Of a stretch of DNA of 64,000 bases, positions 25,726 through 34,002 are shown in pieces. The translations under genes and the position numbers were made by a program. The stretch is from the NCBI RefSeq assembly GCF_003334855.1, contig NZ_QOWE01000019.1, positions 62,001-126,000 of the forward strand, given 5' to 3'. Positions within the stretch are counted from its first letter, which is position 1. The number at the start of each line of letters is the position of its first letter. The notes under the pieces were generated by a model that had not been told where the DNA came from, made no database searches, and was given only the letters and a program-made list of their open reading frames with translations. The stretch comes from Larkinella punicea. GTDB taxonomy: Bacteria > Bacteroidota > Bacteroidia > Cytophagales > Spirosomataceae.

Positions 25726-27066
25726 ATGAACCACCCCCCTTTACCACCCAATCTGTTCATTTTTCAGTGTTTCGCCGGCCCCGATGCCGGCAAAACCATC
25801 GTCCTGACGCCCCACGTCCGGTTGCTGCTGGGCACCGGCATCCAAAGCAGCTACCGGCTGAACGATCCGTATGTCGCCGAACAACACCTGAGCCTTTTCT
25901 TCGACGGAACCCGAATCCAATTCCATACCGTAGATAACCAGTACATTCGACTCAATGGCGTACCGGCCATGGCGGGGGAATTGGCGTTGGGAATCGATAC
26001 CCTGCAACTGGGAACGTCGCTCTGGCGGTTGTCGAAGCCAACATCCGAGCACCAGTTTGCCGAACCTTTCCAGCGGTTTTCCAATTTCGCCGGGATCGAC
26101 CAGCTCGACAAGGATTTCAGCCTGAAGGCCATCTTCTCCAGAATCGGCGAAAAACGGACGGACGACGACATCGAGAATGCCTTCACCGTAGGTACGCGGG
26201 AAACCACCCCTCCCCTTTCGAAAATCGCGGCAAACTGGCCACAGCCCTGGCTTTTTGCCCGAATGGCCAGTGCTTCTCTCCTCATTTTCTGGGGATTGTA
26301 CATCGGTGCCGCGCAGTTCAGCAACATCATTGTCATTCCCGGCTTGCTCTTCATCGGTGCTTTTGCCGTTCCATTTGCGTGCCTGATTTTCTTCTGGGAA
26401 ATGAACGCTCCCCAGAACGTTTCGCTCTACCAGACGGTGAAGCTGCTGTTTATGGGCGGTATCCTGTCCATCCTGATTTCCCTGCTGTTTTTCAGCAATG
26501 TCAGCTTTTTGTCCAGTTGGCTGGGCGCATCGAGTGCCGGGATTGTGGAGGAAACCGGGAAGTTGCTGACGGTTCTGGCCCTGATGCGGAATAAACGGAA
26601 ATACCCCTGGATTTTGAACGGCCTATTGTTTGGCGCAGCCGTTGGAACCGGTTTTGCCGCCTTTGAATCAGCGGGTTATGCCTTTGTGGCGTTGCTGGAA
26701 TACGGTTCGGTCGATGTTGCACTCGGGAACATCGTGGTGCGGGGCATTCTGGCCCCGTTCGGCCACATCATCTGGACGGCCATTACGGCGGCTGCTATCT
26801 GGCGGCTCAAACGTTTTGATAAATTCCGGTGGGAGTTGTTGCAGGAAAAATCGTTCATCCGCTTATTTCTCCTCGTGGTCGTCATGCACATGCTCTGGAA
26901 CGCCGGGTTCGATCTGCCGTTGCTGCCGTCCATTTTTGGCATCCAGTTTAAGCACATCCTGCTGGGATTGCTGGGTTGGGTCATCGTTTTGAGTCTGATT
27001 CAGGAAGGGTTGAAGCAGATCAAAAAAGCGCAGAAAGAAGGCAACAGCGGATTAATCACGTATTGA
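25726..27066 (+). CDS. FHA-domain and PrsW-type intramembrane protease fusion
   Basis: 446 residues. The N-terminal part, about 8-105, looks like an FHA phosphothreonine-binding domain (GKTIVLTPHVRLLLGTG, SYRLNDPYVAEQHLSLFF, IRLNGVPAM), although the usual GR..S..N....S.H pattern is loose. From about 190 it is polytopic with PrsW motifs: SSAGIVEETGKLLTVLALM (the EE pair), FGAAVGTGFAAFESAGYAF, FGHIIWTAITAAAIWR and HMLWNAGFDLP, which supply the metal-binding residues. PrsW proteases clip membrane anti-sigma factors or related substrates. The fusion implies substrate choice or control by Ser/Thr phosphorylation, an inference. It starts 27 bp after gldE and is probably co-transcribed. Confidence 0.78.
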   Translation: MNHPPLPPNLFIFQCFAGPDAGKTIVLTPHVRLLLGTGIQSSYRLNDPYVAEQHLSLFFDGTRIQFHTVDNQYIRLNGVPAMAGELALGIDTLQLGTSLWRLSKPTSEHQFAEPFQRFSNFAGIDQLDKDFSLKAIFSRIGEKRTDDDIENAFTVGTRETTPPLSKIAANWPQPWLFARMASASLLIFWGLYIGAAQFSNIIVIPGLLFIGAFAVPFACLIFFWEMNAPQNVSLYQTVKLLFMGGILSILISLLFFSNVSFLSSWLGASSAGIVEETGKLLTVLALMRNKRKYPWILNGLLFGAAVGTGFAAFESAGYAFVALLEYGSVDVALGNIVVRGILAPFGHIIWTAITAAAIWRLKRFDKFRWELLQEKSFIRLFLLVVVMHMLWNAGFDLPLLPSIFGIQFKHILLGLLGWVIVLSLIQEGLKQIKKAQKEGNSGLITY

Positions 27067-27138
27067 CATCTCTACGGAATACGGTTTTTATTAAGCCCAC
27101 CGCAAATTTGATTTCAGGAACCAGGTCTTAAATTGGTC

Positions 27139-27195
27139 ATCCCTACGGGATTTTAAATCTTTTTATTTCATCCTTCCCCCGGTTTCAACCGGGGG
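27139..27195. repeat. Pair of short palindromes of a dispersed intergenic type
   Basis: The 283 bp between the PrsW and peptidase genes holds no gene. ATCCCTACGGGAT at 27139-27151 is the exact reverse complement of the 13-bp palindrome at 2316-2328. CCCCCGGTT-TC-AACCGGGGG at 27176-27195 is a perfect 9-bp hairpin. Such CCCTACGGG palindromes recur between genes in Bacteroidota and may be debris of dispersed repeats. Confidence 0.7.
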
Positions 27196-27349
27196 CTACA
27201 AAATGATTCATCCGATGCGGTTGTCTTCCACTTTCACAAACCTATACTATTCACAGATTCGATTGTAATTAACAAACAACCAGCGGGTTGAAGTAGATAT
27301 TCGTTTTCCAAATTTGTACTTTGGTAACACAACCTAAACGTTTTTACAC

Positions 27350-28906
27350 ATGAAAAGGCGACTGTTACTGCTTAGCTTCCTGACCAGTTTTTCTCTCGCA
27401 TCCGTTGCCCAGCAGGATGACAAACCGGATTTAGCGGTGGTAAAAAAAATTCGGGAAGAGGGGTTGACGCGTTCCAAAGTCATGGAAACCGCCTTTTACC
27501 TGACGGATGTCAACGGCCCACGCTTGCAGGGACCCGGTTTTATGAAAGCGGCCAACTGGTCGAAAAACAAACTGGCGGAATGGGGGCTGCAAAACGCCAA
27601 ACTCGAATCCTGGGGCGAGTGGGGCAAAGGCTGGGAGATCGAGCGCAGTTACATCGCCATGACGGCCCCCTACTACAAAACCATCATCGCCGTGCCGAGA
27701 GCCTGGAGCGGAGGGACGGAAAAAATGCAGCAGGCCGAAGTGCTATACATCGACGAGTCGGACACAACGGCGCTGGAAGGCTACCGCAACAAGCTCAAAA
27801 ATAAAGTCATTCTGCTCCACCAGCCGTTCGCCATCAGTCCTTCCTTCAACGCCGATGCCAGACGGTTTACCGAAAGTGATCTGGAAAAAATGGCAAAAGA
27901 CGAATCAGCCGCCCGCGACTCGTCGTACCGCAGCCTGATTGCGGCCATGCGAACCCGCAACGCGTTCAACCAGAAAATGCGCAAACTCGCCAAACAGGGC
28001 GGTGCGCTGGCCATTCTGAACACCAGCCAACTCAGCAAAGACGGGACGCTGTTTGTCAGTGGCGATTTTGCCAATGCCGCCACCGGCATTGCCCACGACG
28101 ACCTGGCCGACCTCACCATTTCGGTGGAAGATTATCTGTCGCTGAGCCGCATGGCAAAAGCGGGCGTGCCGATCAAACTCGAACTGGATGTCAAAACCAA
28201 ATTCTATACGACCGACACCAAGGGCTACAACGTGATTGCCGAAATACCGGGATCAGATCCCAAGCTGAAAGACGAAGTGGTGATGCTCGGCGCCCACCTC
28301 GATTCGTGGCACGCTGCCACGGGCGCGACCGACAATGCCGCCGGTTGTTCGGTGATGATGGAAGCCGTCCGGATTCTGAAAACGCTGGGCCTGAAACCGC
28401 GTCGCACCATCCGGATTGCGTTGTGGAGCGGAGAAGAACAGGGCTTACACGGTTCCAAGAATTACGTCACGAAACACTTTGTCGATCCGGCTACGAACAA
28501 ACTCACGAAGGAAGGTGAGCAACTGGCCGCTTATTTCAACGTCGACAACGGAACCGGTAAAATCCGGGGAATTTACCTGCAAAATAATACCGCTGCGGGT
28601 CCAATTTTCGCCAAATGGCTGGAGCCTTTCCACGATTTGGGAGCCGCGACCATTGCCCCCAAAAGCAGCGGAGGAACCGACCACGTGTCGTTCGACCGGG
28701 CAGGACTGGCCGGTTTTGGCTTCATTCAGGATGGCATCGAATACAGCACCCGCACGCACCACACGAACATGGATACCTACGACCACCTGATTGCTGATGA
28801 CCTGAAACAGGCCTCTACGATTGTCGCGTCGTTCGTCTACCATGCGGCCATGCGCGACCAGAAAATACCGTTGAAGAAAACCACGATGGCCGACGCTGGC
28901 CGGTAA
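27350..28906 (+). CDS. Secreted M28-family metallopeptidase
   Basis: 518 residues with a clear signal peptide (MKRRLLLLSFLTSFSLASVAQQ). A protease-associated-like segment occupies roughly 90-280. The M28 core follows: LGAHLDSWHAATGATDNAAG (zinc His and bridging Asp), IRIALWSGEEQGLHGSKNYV (Glu-Glu), YFNVDNGTG (Asp) and TRTHHTNMDTYD (His). The order matches carboxypeptidase Q/aminopeptidase-type M28B enzymes, which are periplasmic or secreted and use two zinc ions to cut peptides. The gene stands alone, preceded by a repeat-bearing spacer and followed by an inverted repeat that may terminate it. Confidence 0.9.
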   Translation: MKRRLLLLSFLTSFSLASVAQQDDKPDLAVVKKIREEGLTRSKVMETAFYLTDVNGPRLQGPGFMKAANWSKNKLAEWGLQNAKLESWGEWGKGWEIERSYIAMTAPYYKTIIAVPRAWSGGTEKMQQAEVLYIDESDTTALEGYRNKLKNKVILLHQPFAISPSFNADARRFTESDLEKMAKDESAARDSSYRSLIAAMRTRNAFNQKMRKLAKQGGALAILNTSQLSKDGTLFVSGDFANAATGIAHDDLADLTISVEDYLSLSRMAKAGVPIKLELDVKTKFYTTDTKGYNVIAEIPGSDPKLKDEVVMLGAHLDSWHAATGATDNAAGCSVMMEAVRILKTLGLKPRRTIRIALWSGEEQGLHGSKNYVTKHFVDPATNKLTKEGEQLAAYFNVDNGTGKIRGIYLQNNTAAGPIFAKWLEPFHDLGAATIAPKSSGGTDHVSFDRAGLAGFGFIQDGIEYSTRTHHTNMDTYDHLIADDLKQASTIVASFVYHAAMRDQKIPLKKTTMADAGR

Positions 28907-28918
28907 TTTTTATAATCG

Positions 28919-28984
28919 TTTACCCCCAACCCCTAAAGGGGCTTTCAACAAGTCTACAAAAGTCCCTTTAGGAGTTGGGGTAAA
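28919..28984. repeat. Inverted repeat of the CCCTAAAGGG type, likely terminator
   Basis: TTTACCCCCAACCCCTAAAG at the left (28919-28945 overall) pairs imperfectly with the right arm at about 28959-28984, which ends GGAGTTGGGGTAAA. The arms contain CCCTAAAGGGG and CCCTTTAGG. It lies between two convergent genes, so a terminator role on both strands is likely. Confidence 0.7.
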
Positions 28985-28985
28985 A

Positions 28986-29312
28986 TTACAACCCGATTAC
29001 AACGCTTTCTACCAACAGAATCAGGAAGGCTGCGGCCGAAATGATCAACCCCCACTCTTTGATACGGGTCAGCAATTGCTGGCTTTCCACCTGACCTTGA
29101 AAGATCCCAATGAGGTGTTCGGCGATGTCGGCCGTGGCAAATAAACTGGCGATCTGGAGCAAATGCCAGGCATAGTCAAAACCGTCGATGCATTGTTGCC
29201 AAATGAGGGGTTGAACAAAGAAATAGATCAGTAAAATCCATTCTTTGATTCCAAACCGGGTTATTTGAAGCTGAACCCGGCCAGCAAGGTGGGTAAAAAG
29301 TTGTCTGAACAT
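28986..29312 (-). CDS. Small membrane protein, function unknown
   Basis: 108 residues. I do not recognise it. Three hydrophobic stretches are visible (about 25-42, 48-62 and 88-108), the last running to the C-terminus (IISAAAFLILLVESVVIGL). No catalytic motif is seen. It is bordered by an inverted repeat on one side and a heptamer array on the other. Codon use resembles neighbouring host genes, which supports its being real. Confidence 0.55.
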   Translation of the reverse strand: MFRQLFTHLAGRVQLQITRFGIKEWILLIYFFVQPLIWQQCIDGFDYAWHLLQIASLFATADIAEHLIGIFQGQVESQQLLTRIKEWGLIISAAAFLILLVESVVIGL

Positions 29313-29409
29313 GTCTGGTCATACGGTTGGGCATATCAAATGTAGCAAACATCATGCTATTTTTCCAGACCTGAATCACAAAAAAGTCCAACTCGCTGCC
29401 ATCCCTTTT

Positions 29410-29473
29410 CTCTCTTGTCTATTTTCTCTTGTCTCTTGTCTCTTGTCTCTTGTCTCTTGTCTATTGTCTATTG
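29410..29473. repeat. Heptamer tandem array (TCTCTTG)n
   Basis: The heptamer TCTCTTG is repeated in tandem about five times without change, with variant TCTATTG units at the right end and a TCTATTTT interruption near the left. It abuts the stop of the nucleoside hydrolase gene. The same unit in the opposite orientation occurs at 4103-4118. Confidence 0.85.
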
Positions 29474-29475
29474 AA

Positions 29476-30459
29476 TCACTTCTTCCCCGGCTGGTGCATC
29501 ATCAGCGTTTCGATTTCTTCGGTTACCTGCGGCACAGGCATTTTTTCGGTTAGATAGTAATGCGGCCCATTCGGGTCATCCTGCCAGGAATTGGTGCCGC
29601 CACGGATCAAAAACCGCCCGCGTTTCAGTCCATAATACGGTTCGACACCCCGAACGGCCACCAAAACCGCCGTCTGATCCCAGCTCATGCGCCCGTCGTG
29701 GTCCTGCTTCGCTTTCGGCATACAGAGTGCAAAAACATCCTTCACCGGGCTTTTCAGGGACGGGTTGGCTACCAGACGCGGACCGGTTTTGATCTCTTTT
29801 CCGATCTCGAATCCGCTGAAAATGACCGGCGTGGGCCAGTTGGCAAAGGCTTTTTCAGAAGCTACCGAATCTTTATACACGTTGAATTCCCGGCCTGTCG
29901 GAAACGATCCGGCCATCGAAACCAGTTCCTTTACTTTCTGTTTCACCAGTTCTTTTCCACCCAGTTTCGAAAACCGATCCGGTTTGGAGTCCAGCAAATT
30001 GGCCATGTTGGTCAGAAAACCGACGGTCACGATGGTCACGCTACCGTTGGGTTGTTTGGCAAGAAGTTGTCGATACGTCGCCACGGCATCGGGTGCGTCG
30101 TCACTTGAACGGATTTTGTGCGGATAGGTTGCCACCAGCATTTCGGGCCATTTCTGCCAGGCGCCATCCACCACGCCCGGCCCTTCGGTAACGCCGGTCG
30201 GCAGGTTGGGGCGGCCGAAGTAGGTGTTCAAAACGTCGATGACTGGCACCACCAGGTCATGTTTGTTGGACGCAATAACCGCCAATGGGCGGGCTTCGCC
30301 CCGATCGGCCAGAGCGTGTAAAACCGCCATCGCACCCACGTCATCGTAGTCGGGGCCAATGTCGGTATCCAGAATAATGGAAACGGGTGGTTTGGGGCGG
30401 TTTTGTGCGGAAGAAAGGACGGCAAAAGCCAGAAAGCAAAGGGTTAGGAAGGGTGTCAT
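29476..30459 (-). CDS. Secreted inosine/uridine-preferring nucleoside hydrolase-like protein
   Basis: 327 residues with a signal peptide (MTPFLTLCFLAFAVLSSAQ). The diagnostic N-terminal motif is IILDTDIGPDYDDVGAM, the Ca2+-binding DxDxxxDD cluster of IU nucleoside hydrolases. VTIVTVGFLTNMANLL corresponds to the second ligand region, and the C-terminal part has SWDQTAVLVAVRG with the last Asp. The enzyme would split nucleosides or related N-glycosides into sugar and base in the periplasm. Preference cannot be read. The C-terminal codons abut a heptamer repeat array. Confidence 0.85.
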   Translation of the reverse strand: MTPFLTLCFLAFAVLSSAQNRPKPPVSIILDTDIGPDYDDVGAMAVLHALADRGEARPLAVIASNKHDLVVPVIDVLNTYFGRPNLPTGVTEGPGVVDGAWQKWPEMLVATYPHKIRSSDDAPDAVATYRQLLAKQPNGSVTIVTVGFLTNMANLLDSKPDRFSKLGGKELVKQKVKELVSMAGSFPTGREFNVYKDSVASEKAFANWPTPVIFSGFEIGKEIKTGPRLVANPSLKSPVKDVFALCMPKAKQDHDGRMSWDQTAVLVAVRGVEPYYGLKRGRFLIRGGTNSWQDDPNGPHYYLTEKMPVPQVTEEIETLMMHQPGKK

Positions 30460-30490
30460 GGAAACAGGGTTTACGGGCCAATTTCCGAAA

Positions 30491-31594
30491 TTACACCCAC
30501 AACCCCTCTCCGCGCACGAAGTTTTTGCGAAGGGACTCCACTTCGGCTTCGGAAGTCGTCAGAATGCCCGCTTTCTGCAACTGCCGGAGCCGGTTTCGCT
30601 CCAGCGACGACAGATGACCGTCGATGAGAATGGTGAAAACAAAAAGCCGTTCCAACCCGTGCCGGACCGCATCGGGACAAGTCGCCAGTTGTTCGGGGAA
30701 CTCTTCGATTTTAGCCACCTTTTCCAGATCGGCATCGATGGAAAACCGGGACATAACGGCTTCCCGGAGCAACAGATGGGCGTAATTTTCGGGGCGGACA
30801 GAAACCGCTGCGAACTGCAAAACGCTGGGGAGCAGTTGCCTAAAAGCCGGTTCGCGGCCAAACTCCTCGACGAGTTCGTTGGTAAACTGCCGGATGGTCA
30901 ACGGGGCCATCACCCGGAGTTGAGCCTGTTGCAGAATGCGGTAGGTGGCCCAGCTAATCCAGATGGCAGCGACCAGGGTGCTGGTTGAAATGGTCACGAT
31001 GGGCGCAACGGCCCGTTCACTGCCCAGCCGGAGAATCCATTGAACCAGACCGTTGCAGGCAAAAGCCAGTAACAAAACCGTTATCAAATACCCGGACAAC
31101 GTCCACGGCAGCAGGGGCCGCGGACTCATCCGGAGCCGGAACAGGCCCCGTGGAGGGCTGTTCTCGGCCAGTTGATTAATGTGACGGGTAAATGCTATAT
31201 CATGAAACCTCGGGAACTGACACGTCATTTCAATCAGACGAACCGCCCCGGTATAGACCAGCAGCAACGCATGCAGAACCAGGTAAAGTACCAAAACCGC
31301 AAACAGAACACTGATCAGAGGCCAGTCGCCCAGGGCGGTATGGGTTTTTGCAAACCAACTCGCCCAGAGCGTATGGGGCAGGTAAACGACCCAGATACCG
31401 AACACCACCAGAGCCGATGACACCAGCATCGTGGCGCCTTTGATCCGGTAGAGGGCGTGGCGCTCCGCGTTGTTCAGCACAAAAGGCTCATCGGAGGGAT
31501 GTTCGGTATGCATGGCACGGGCCAGATAACGAAGTGTTGTCCGGCCAGCGGTGGCCTGGTCGAAATCGCCAGAGGAATCGGTTGAGTCGGACAT
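30491..31594 (-). CDS. Membrane protein with a TerB-like C-terminal domain
   Basis: 367 residues. A soluble N-terminus of about 50 residues is followed by two hydrophobic pairs (about 50-115 and 160-220). The C-terminal 140 residues are helical and contain LERLFVFTILIDGHLSSLERNRLRQLQ, which resembles the acidic helical core of TerB/DjlA-like domains. These bind metal or act in membrane-associated stress complexes. I do not recognise a named family with confidence. The gene stands between the nucleoside hydrolase and oxidoreductase genes on the same strand, 31 and 65 bp away. Confidence 0.6.
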   Translation of the reverse strand: MSDSTDSSGDFDQATAGRTTLRYLARAMHTEHPSDEPFVLNNAERHALYRIKGATMLVSSALVVFGIWVVYLPHTLWASWFAKTHTALGDWPLISVLFAVLVLYLVLHALLLVYTGAVRLIEMTCQFPRFHDIAFTRHINQLAENSPPRGLFRLRMSPRPLLPWTLSGYLITVLLLAFACNGLVQWILRLGSERAVAPIVTISTSTLVAAIWISWATYRILQQAQLRVMAPLTIRQFTNELVEEFGREPAFRQLLPSVLQFAAVSVRPENYAHLLLREAVMSRFSIDADLEKVAKIEEFPEQLATCPDAVRHGLERLFVFTILIDGHLSSLERNRLRQLQKAGILTTSEAEVESLRKNFVRGEGLWV

Positions 31595-31659
31595 GAATAG
31601 TAACAGCTTACTTCTACTATAACCGGATTAGGGGGTAAGCTGTTTGCATACCCACGGAC

Positions 31660-32958
31660 TTACACCGGATATTTCCACTCACCCCGGTATTCGCGGCTCA
31701 GCAGTTTATTGGCTTCGGCATCGCCCTTGATCACTTCTTTTTCCCCATCCCATTCCACACTACGGCCCAGTTTATACGACAGCATCCCCAGCAGGGCCAT
31801 ATTGGTAGACCGGTGGCCGATTTCGATGTCGCAGGTCGGCAGGCTTTTCGTCTTGATGGCTTTCAGAAAATCGTCCCAAAGCTGGGCAATGTTCTGGTCG
31901 TCCGGTTTGTTCAGTTGCGCATCCTGATGAATCACTGGCTTTTTCGAATCCGCCGGGTAGAACGTCCAGCCGTCCATCCAACCCATGTGAAAGGTGCCTT
32001 CTGTACCGTAAAAATAGACGCCCACGGCCTGCTGCGGGTGCGTTTTTTCGGCATTGTTCCCGGCAAAGGTCCGGTGTTCCCAAACCGCCGTGAAGTCTTC
32101 GAACTCAAAACTGGTCACCTGGTGGTCGGGGGCATCGGTATTGTCCTGTTTAATAGCCCGTCCGCCGGTCGAAAAGACCTTTTTCGGGTATTTCTCTTCC
32201 GTCCACCACAAAATCTGGTCCATCCAGTGAATGCCCCAATCGCCCAGCGTGCCGTTGGCGTAATCCAGGTAATTCCGGAAACCGCGTGGGTGCATCGTGC
32301 GGTTGTAGGCCCGCAGCGGAGCCGGGCCACACCAGAAATTCCAGTCCAGTTCTTTGGGCGCTTCCTCGTCGGCAACTTTCTGCCCCGCTCCACCGGCATA
32401 ATGCACGAACGCACGGGCCATGCCAATTTTACCGGCTTTCCCCGATTTCAGGAATTCCATCCCGGAAACATTGTGCGGAGAAACCCGCCGGTGCGTTCCC
32501 ACCTGGCAGACCTTGCCGGTTTGCCGGGCGGTTCTCACCATGGCCCGGCCTTCGTTGATCGTGTGGCCAATCGGTTTCTCCACATACACGTGAGCGCCCT
32601 GTTTCATGGCTTCGATGGCAATGAGCGGGTGCCAGTGGTCGGGCGTGGCCACAATCACGATCTCGGGTTTTTCGCGGGACAGCATTTCCCGAAAATCCCG
32701 GTAGATTTTGGGTTTGTCGCTGGTCAGTTTGGAAAATTCTTCGGCGGTTTTTGTCAATTGCCGCTGGTCCACATCACACAGCGCCACGAGTTTCGACTGC
32801 CCGGACTGCATGGCGCAACGCAGGATGTTGTTGCCCCACCAGCCGGCGCCAACCAGGGCCGTGCGGTAGGTCGATTGTTGCGCCAGCGTGATCAACGGAC
32901 GAGTGACCACCGCAGCACCGGCGAGGGCCGATGTTTTCAAAAATTCAGAACGATTCAT
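31660..32958 (-). CDS. Exported Gfo/Idh/MocA-family oxidoreductase
   Basis: 432 residues from MNRSEFLKTSALAGAAVV (ATG at 32958). The signal resembles a Tat signal but has Arg-Ser rather than Arg-Arg. The NAD(P) domain has TALVGAGWWGNN (GxGxxG), and the hallmark EKPIGHT lies near 125; the C-terminal half is the Gfo/Idh/MocA alpha/beta domain (YLDYANGTLGDWGIHWMDQILWW). Such exported dehydrogenases in Bacteroidota oxidise or epimerise sugars or inositols. The substrate is unknown. The start chosen puts the signal at the N-terminus; the open frame extends 13 codons further. Confidence 0.87.
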   Translation of the reverse strand: MNRSEFLKTSALAGAAVVTRPLITLAQQSTYRTALVGAGWWGNNILRCAMQSGQSKLVALCDVDQRQLTKTAEEFSKLTSDKPKIYRDFREMLSREKPEIVIVATPDHWHPLIAIEAMKQGAHVYVEKPIGHTINEGRAMVRTARQTGKVCQVGTHRRVSPHNVSGMEFLKSGKAGKIGMARAFVHYAGGAGQKVADEEAPKELDWNFWCGPAPLRAYNRTMHPRGFRNYLDYANGTLGDWGIHWMDQILWWTEEKYPKKVFSTGGRAIKQDNTDAPDHQVTSFEFEDFTAVWEHRTFAGNNAEKTHPQQAVGVYFYGTEGTFHMGWMDGWTFYPADSKKPVIHQDAQLNKPDDQNIAQLWDDFLKAIKTKSLPTCDIEIGHRSTNMALLGMLSYKLGRSVEWDGEKEVIKGDAEANKLLSREYRGEWKYPV

Positions 32959-33035
32959 AACAATGCAGGGAAGAAATAGTCCTCGAAAACTACGCAATCT
33001 GTGAGGTAATCACAAACTTTCTAACCAAGGGCACG

Positions 33036-33043
33036 TACCTTTG
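33036..33043 (+). promoter_or_regulatory. Probable -7 box of the ubiE-porT transcript
   Basis: TACCTTTG is a perfect -7 consensus match on the plus strand. If used, the transcript would have a leader of about 230 nt made mostly of the GGTTGAATGG/CCATTCAACC repeats before ubiE. No TTG is seen at the usual -33 distance. Confidence 0.4.
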
Positions 33044-33059
33044 TGAAATTTGGTTTTGA

Positions 33060-33258
33060 TGGTTAGGGGGTTGAATGGTTGTAAATGGCTGAATGGTTAA
33101 AAATGGTTGAATGGCTCAGAATGACATTTTCGACTGCATGGCTAAAGTCACCCAACCCTATTTAACCATAAAAACCATCCTGAGCCATTCAACCATTTAT
33201 AACCATTCAACCATAAAAACCATCCTGAGCCATTCAACCCTATTGAACCATCTTAACC
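33060..33258. repeat. Inverted and direct CCATTCAACC repeats upstream of ubiE
   Basis: Several copies of GGTTGAATGG lie in the left half (33060-33123) and of its complement CCATTCAACC in the right half. A 31-bp direct repeat (33164-33194 and 33209-33239) contains CATCCTGAGCCATTCAACC, and GGTTGAATGGCTCAGAATG at 33105-33123 is its inverted partner with one mismatch. The left and right halves can form a long imperfect hairpin. Confidence 0.85.
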
Positions 33259-33276
33259 ATCCAGCTTATCCAGTTT

Positions 33277-34002
33277 ATGGCCGTCGTTCCGTATAAAGAC
33301 AAAAATACCAGCAAGCGCGAGCAGGTCGAGGAGATGTTCGACTCGATTTCGCCGAAATACGACTTGCTCAATCACCTCCTCAGTGCCGGTATCGACATTG
33401 TGTGGCGCAAGAAGGCAATCCGGCTCCTGCAACCCGAGAAACCCAAAATGCTTCTCGACATTGCCACCGGCACGGGTGATTTTGCTATAGAAGCCCTGAA
33501 ACTCAACCCCGACAAGATCATCGGGGTCGATATTTCGGAAGGCATGCTGTCGTTTGGGCGGGAGAAAATCCGCAAACTCGGGCACGAGGATAAGATCGAA
33601 CTCCGCTCCGGCGATTCGGAAAGATTACCGTTTGCAGACAATGTTTTCGACGCCGTCATCGTTTCGTTTGGTGTACGCAATTTTGAAAATCTACTCAAAG
33701 GACTGACCGACATGCACCGCGTTACGCGGTCGGGCGGCACCTGCCTGGTACTGGAGTTTTCGAAGCCGCGCAAATTTCCGTTCAAGCAATTTTTTAGTTT
33801 TTACACGAATCGTTTCCTGCCGTTGATTGGCCGGCTGGTGTCGAAAGACGCTTCGGCTTATACGTACCTGCCCGAGTCGATGCAGGCGTTTCCGGACGGC
33901 CCCGATTTTATCCGGGTTCTTGAACAGGCAGGCTTTACGCAAACACGATGGATACCTCTTACATTTGGCATTTGTTCTATTTACACCGGAAAAAAAGTAT
34001 AG
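33277..34002 (+). CDS. ubiE: Demethylmenaquinone methyltransferase
   Basis: 241 residues. KREQVEEMFDSISPKYDLLNHLLSAGIDIVWRKKAIRLL is the UbiE family N-terminal signature. The SAM-binding motif LLDIATGTGDFAIEAL lies near residue 65, GVDISEGMLSFGREK follows, and VSFGVRNFENLLKGLTDMHRV is motif II. In a menaquinone-using bacterium the enzyme performs the last methylation of menaquinone. The start of porT lies 55 bp inside the end of this gene in another frame, so the two are translationally coupled. Confidence 0.93.
   Translation: MAVVPYKDKNTSKREQVEEMFDSISPKYDLLNHLLSAGIDIVWRKKAIRLLQPEKPKMLLDIATGTGDFAIEALKLNPDKIIGVDISEGMLSFGREKIRKLGHEDKIELRSGDSERLPFADNVFDAVIVSFGVRNFENLLKGLTDMHRVTRSGGTCLVLEFSKPRKFPFKQFFSFYTNRFLPLIGRLVSKDASAYTYLPESMQAFPDGPDFIRVLEQAGFTQTRWIPLTFGICSIYTGKKV

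Noticed and set aside
29410-29473. Possible CRISPR array
   Set aside because: The units are 7 bp in direct tandem without spacers, and no cas gene is present; it is a simple tandem repeat.
31813-32979. 388-codon plus-strand frame opposite the oxidoreductase
   Set aside because: The minus strand has clear Gfo/Idh/MocA motifs throughout; the plus frame has none.
33060-33258. Possible CRISPR-like repeats upstream of ubiE
   Set aside because: Repeats are irregular in length and spacing, occur in both orientations, and lack unique spacers of constant size.
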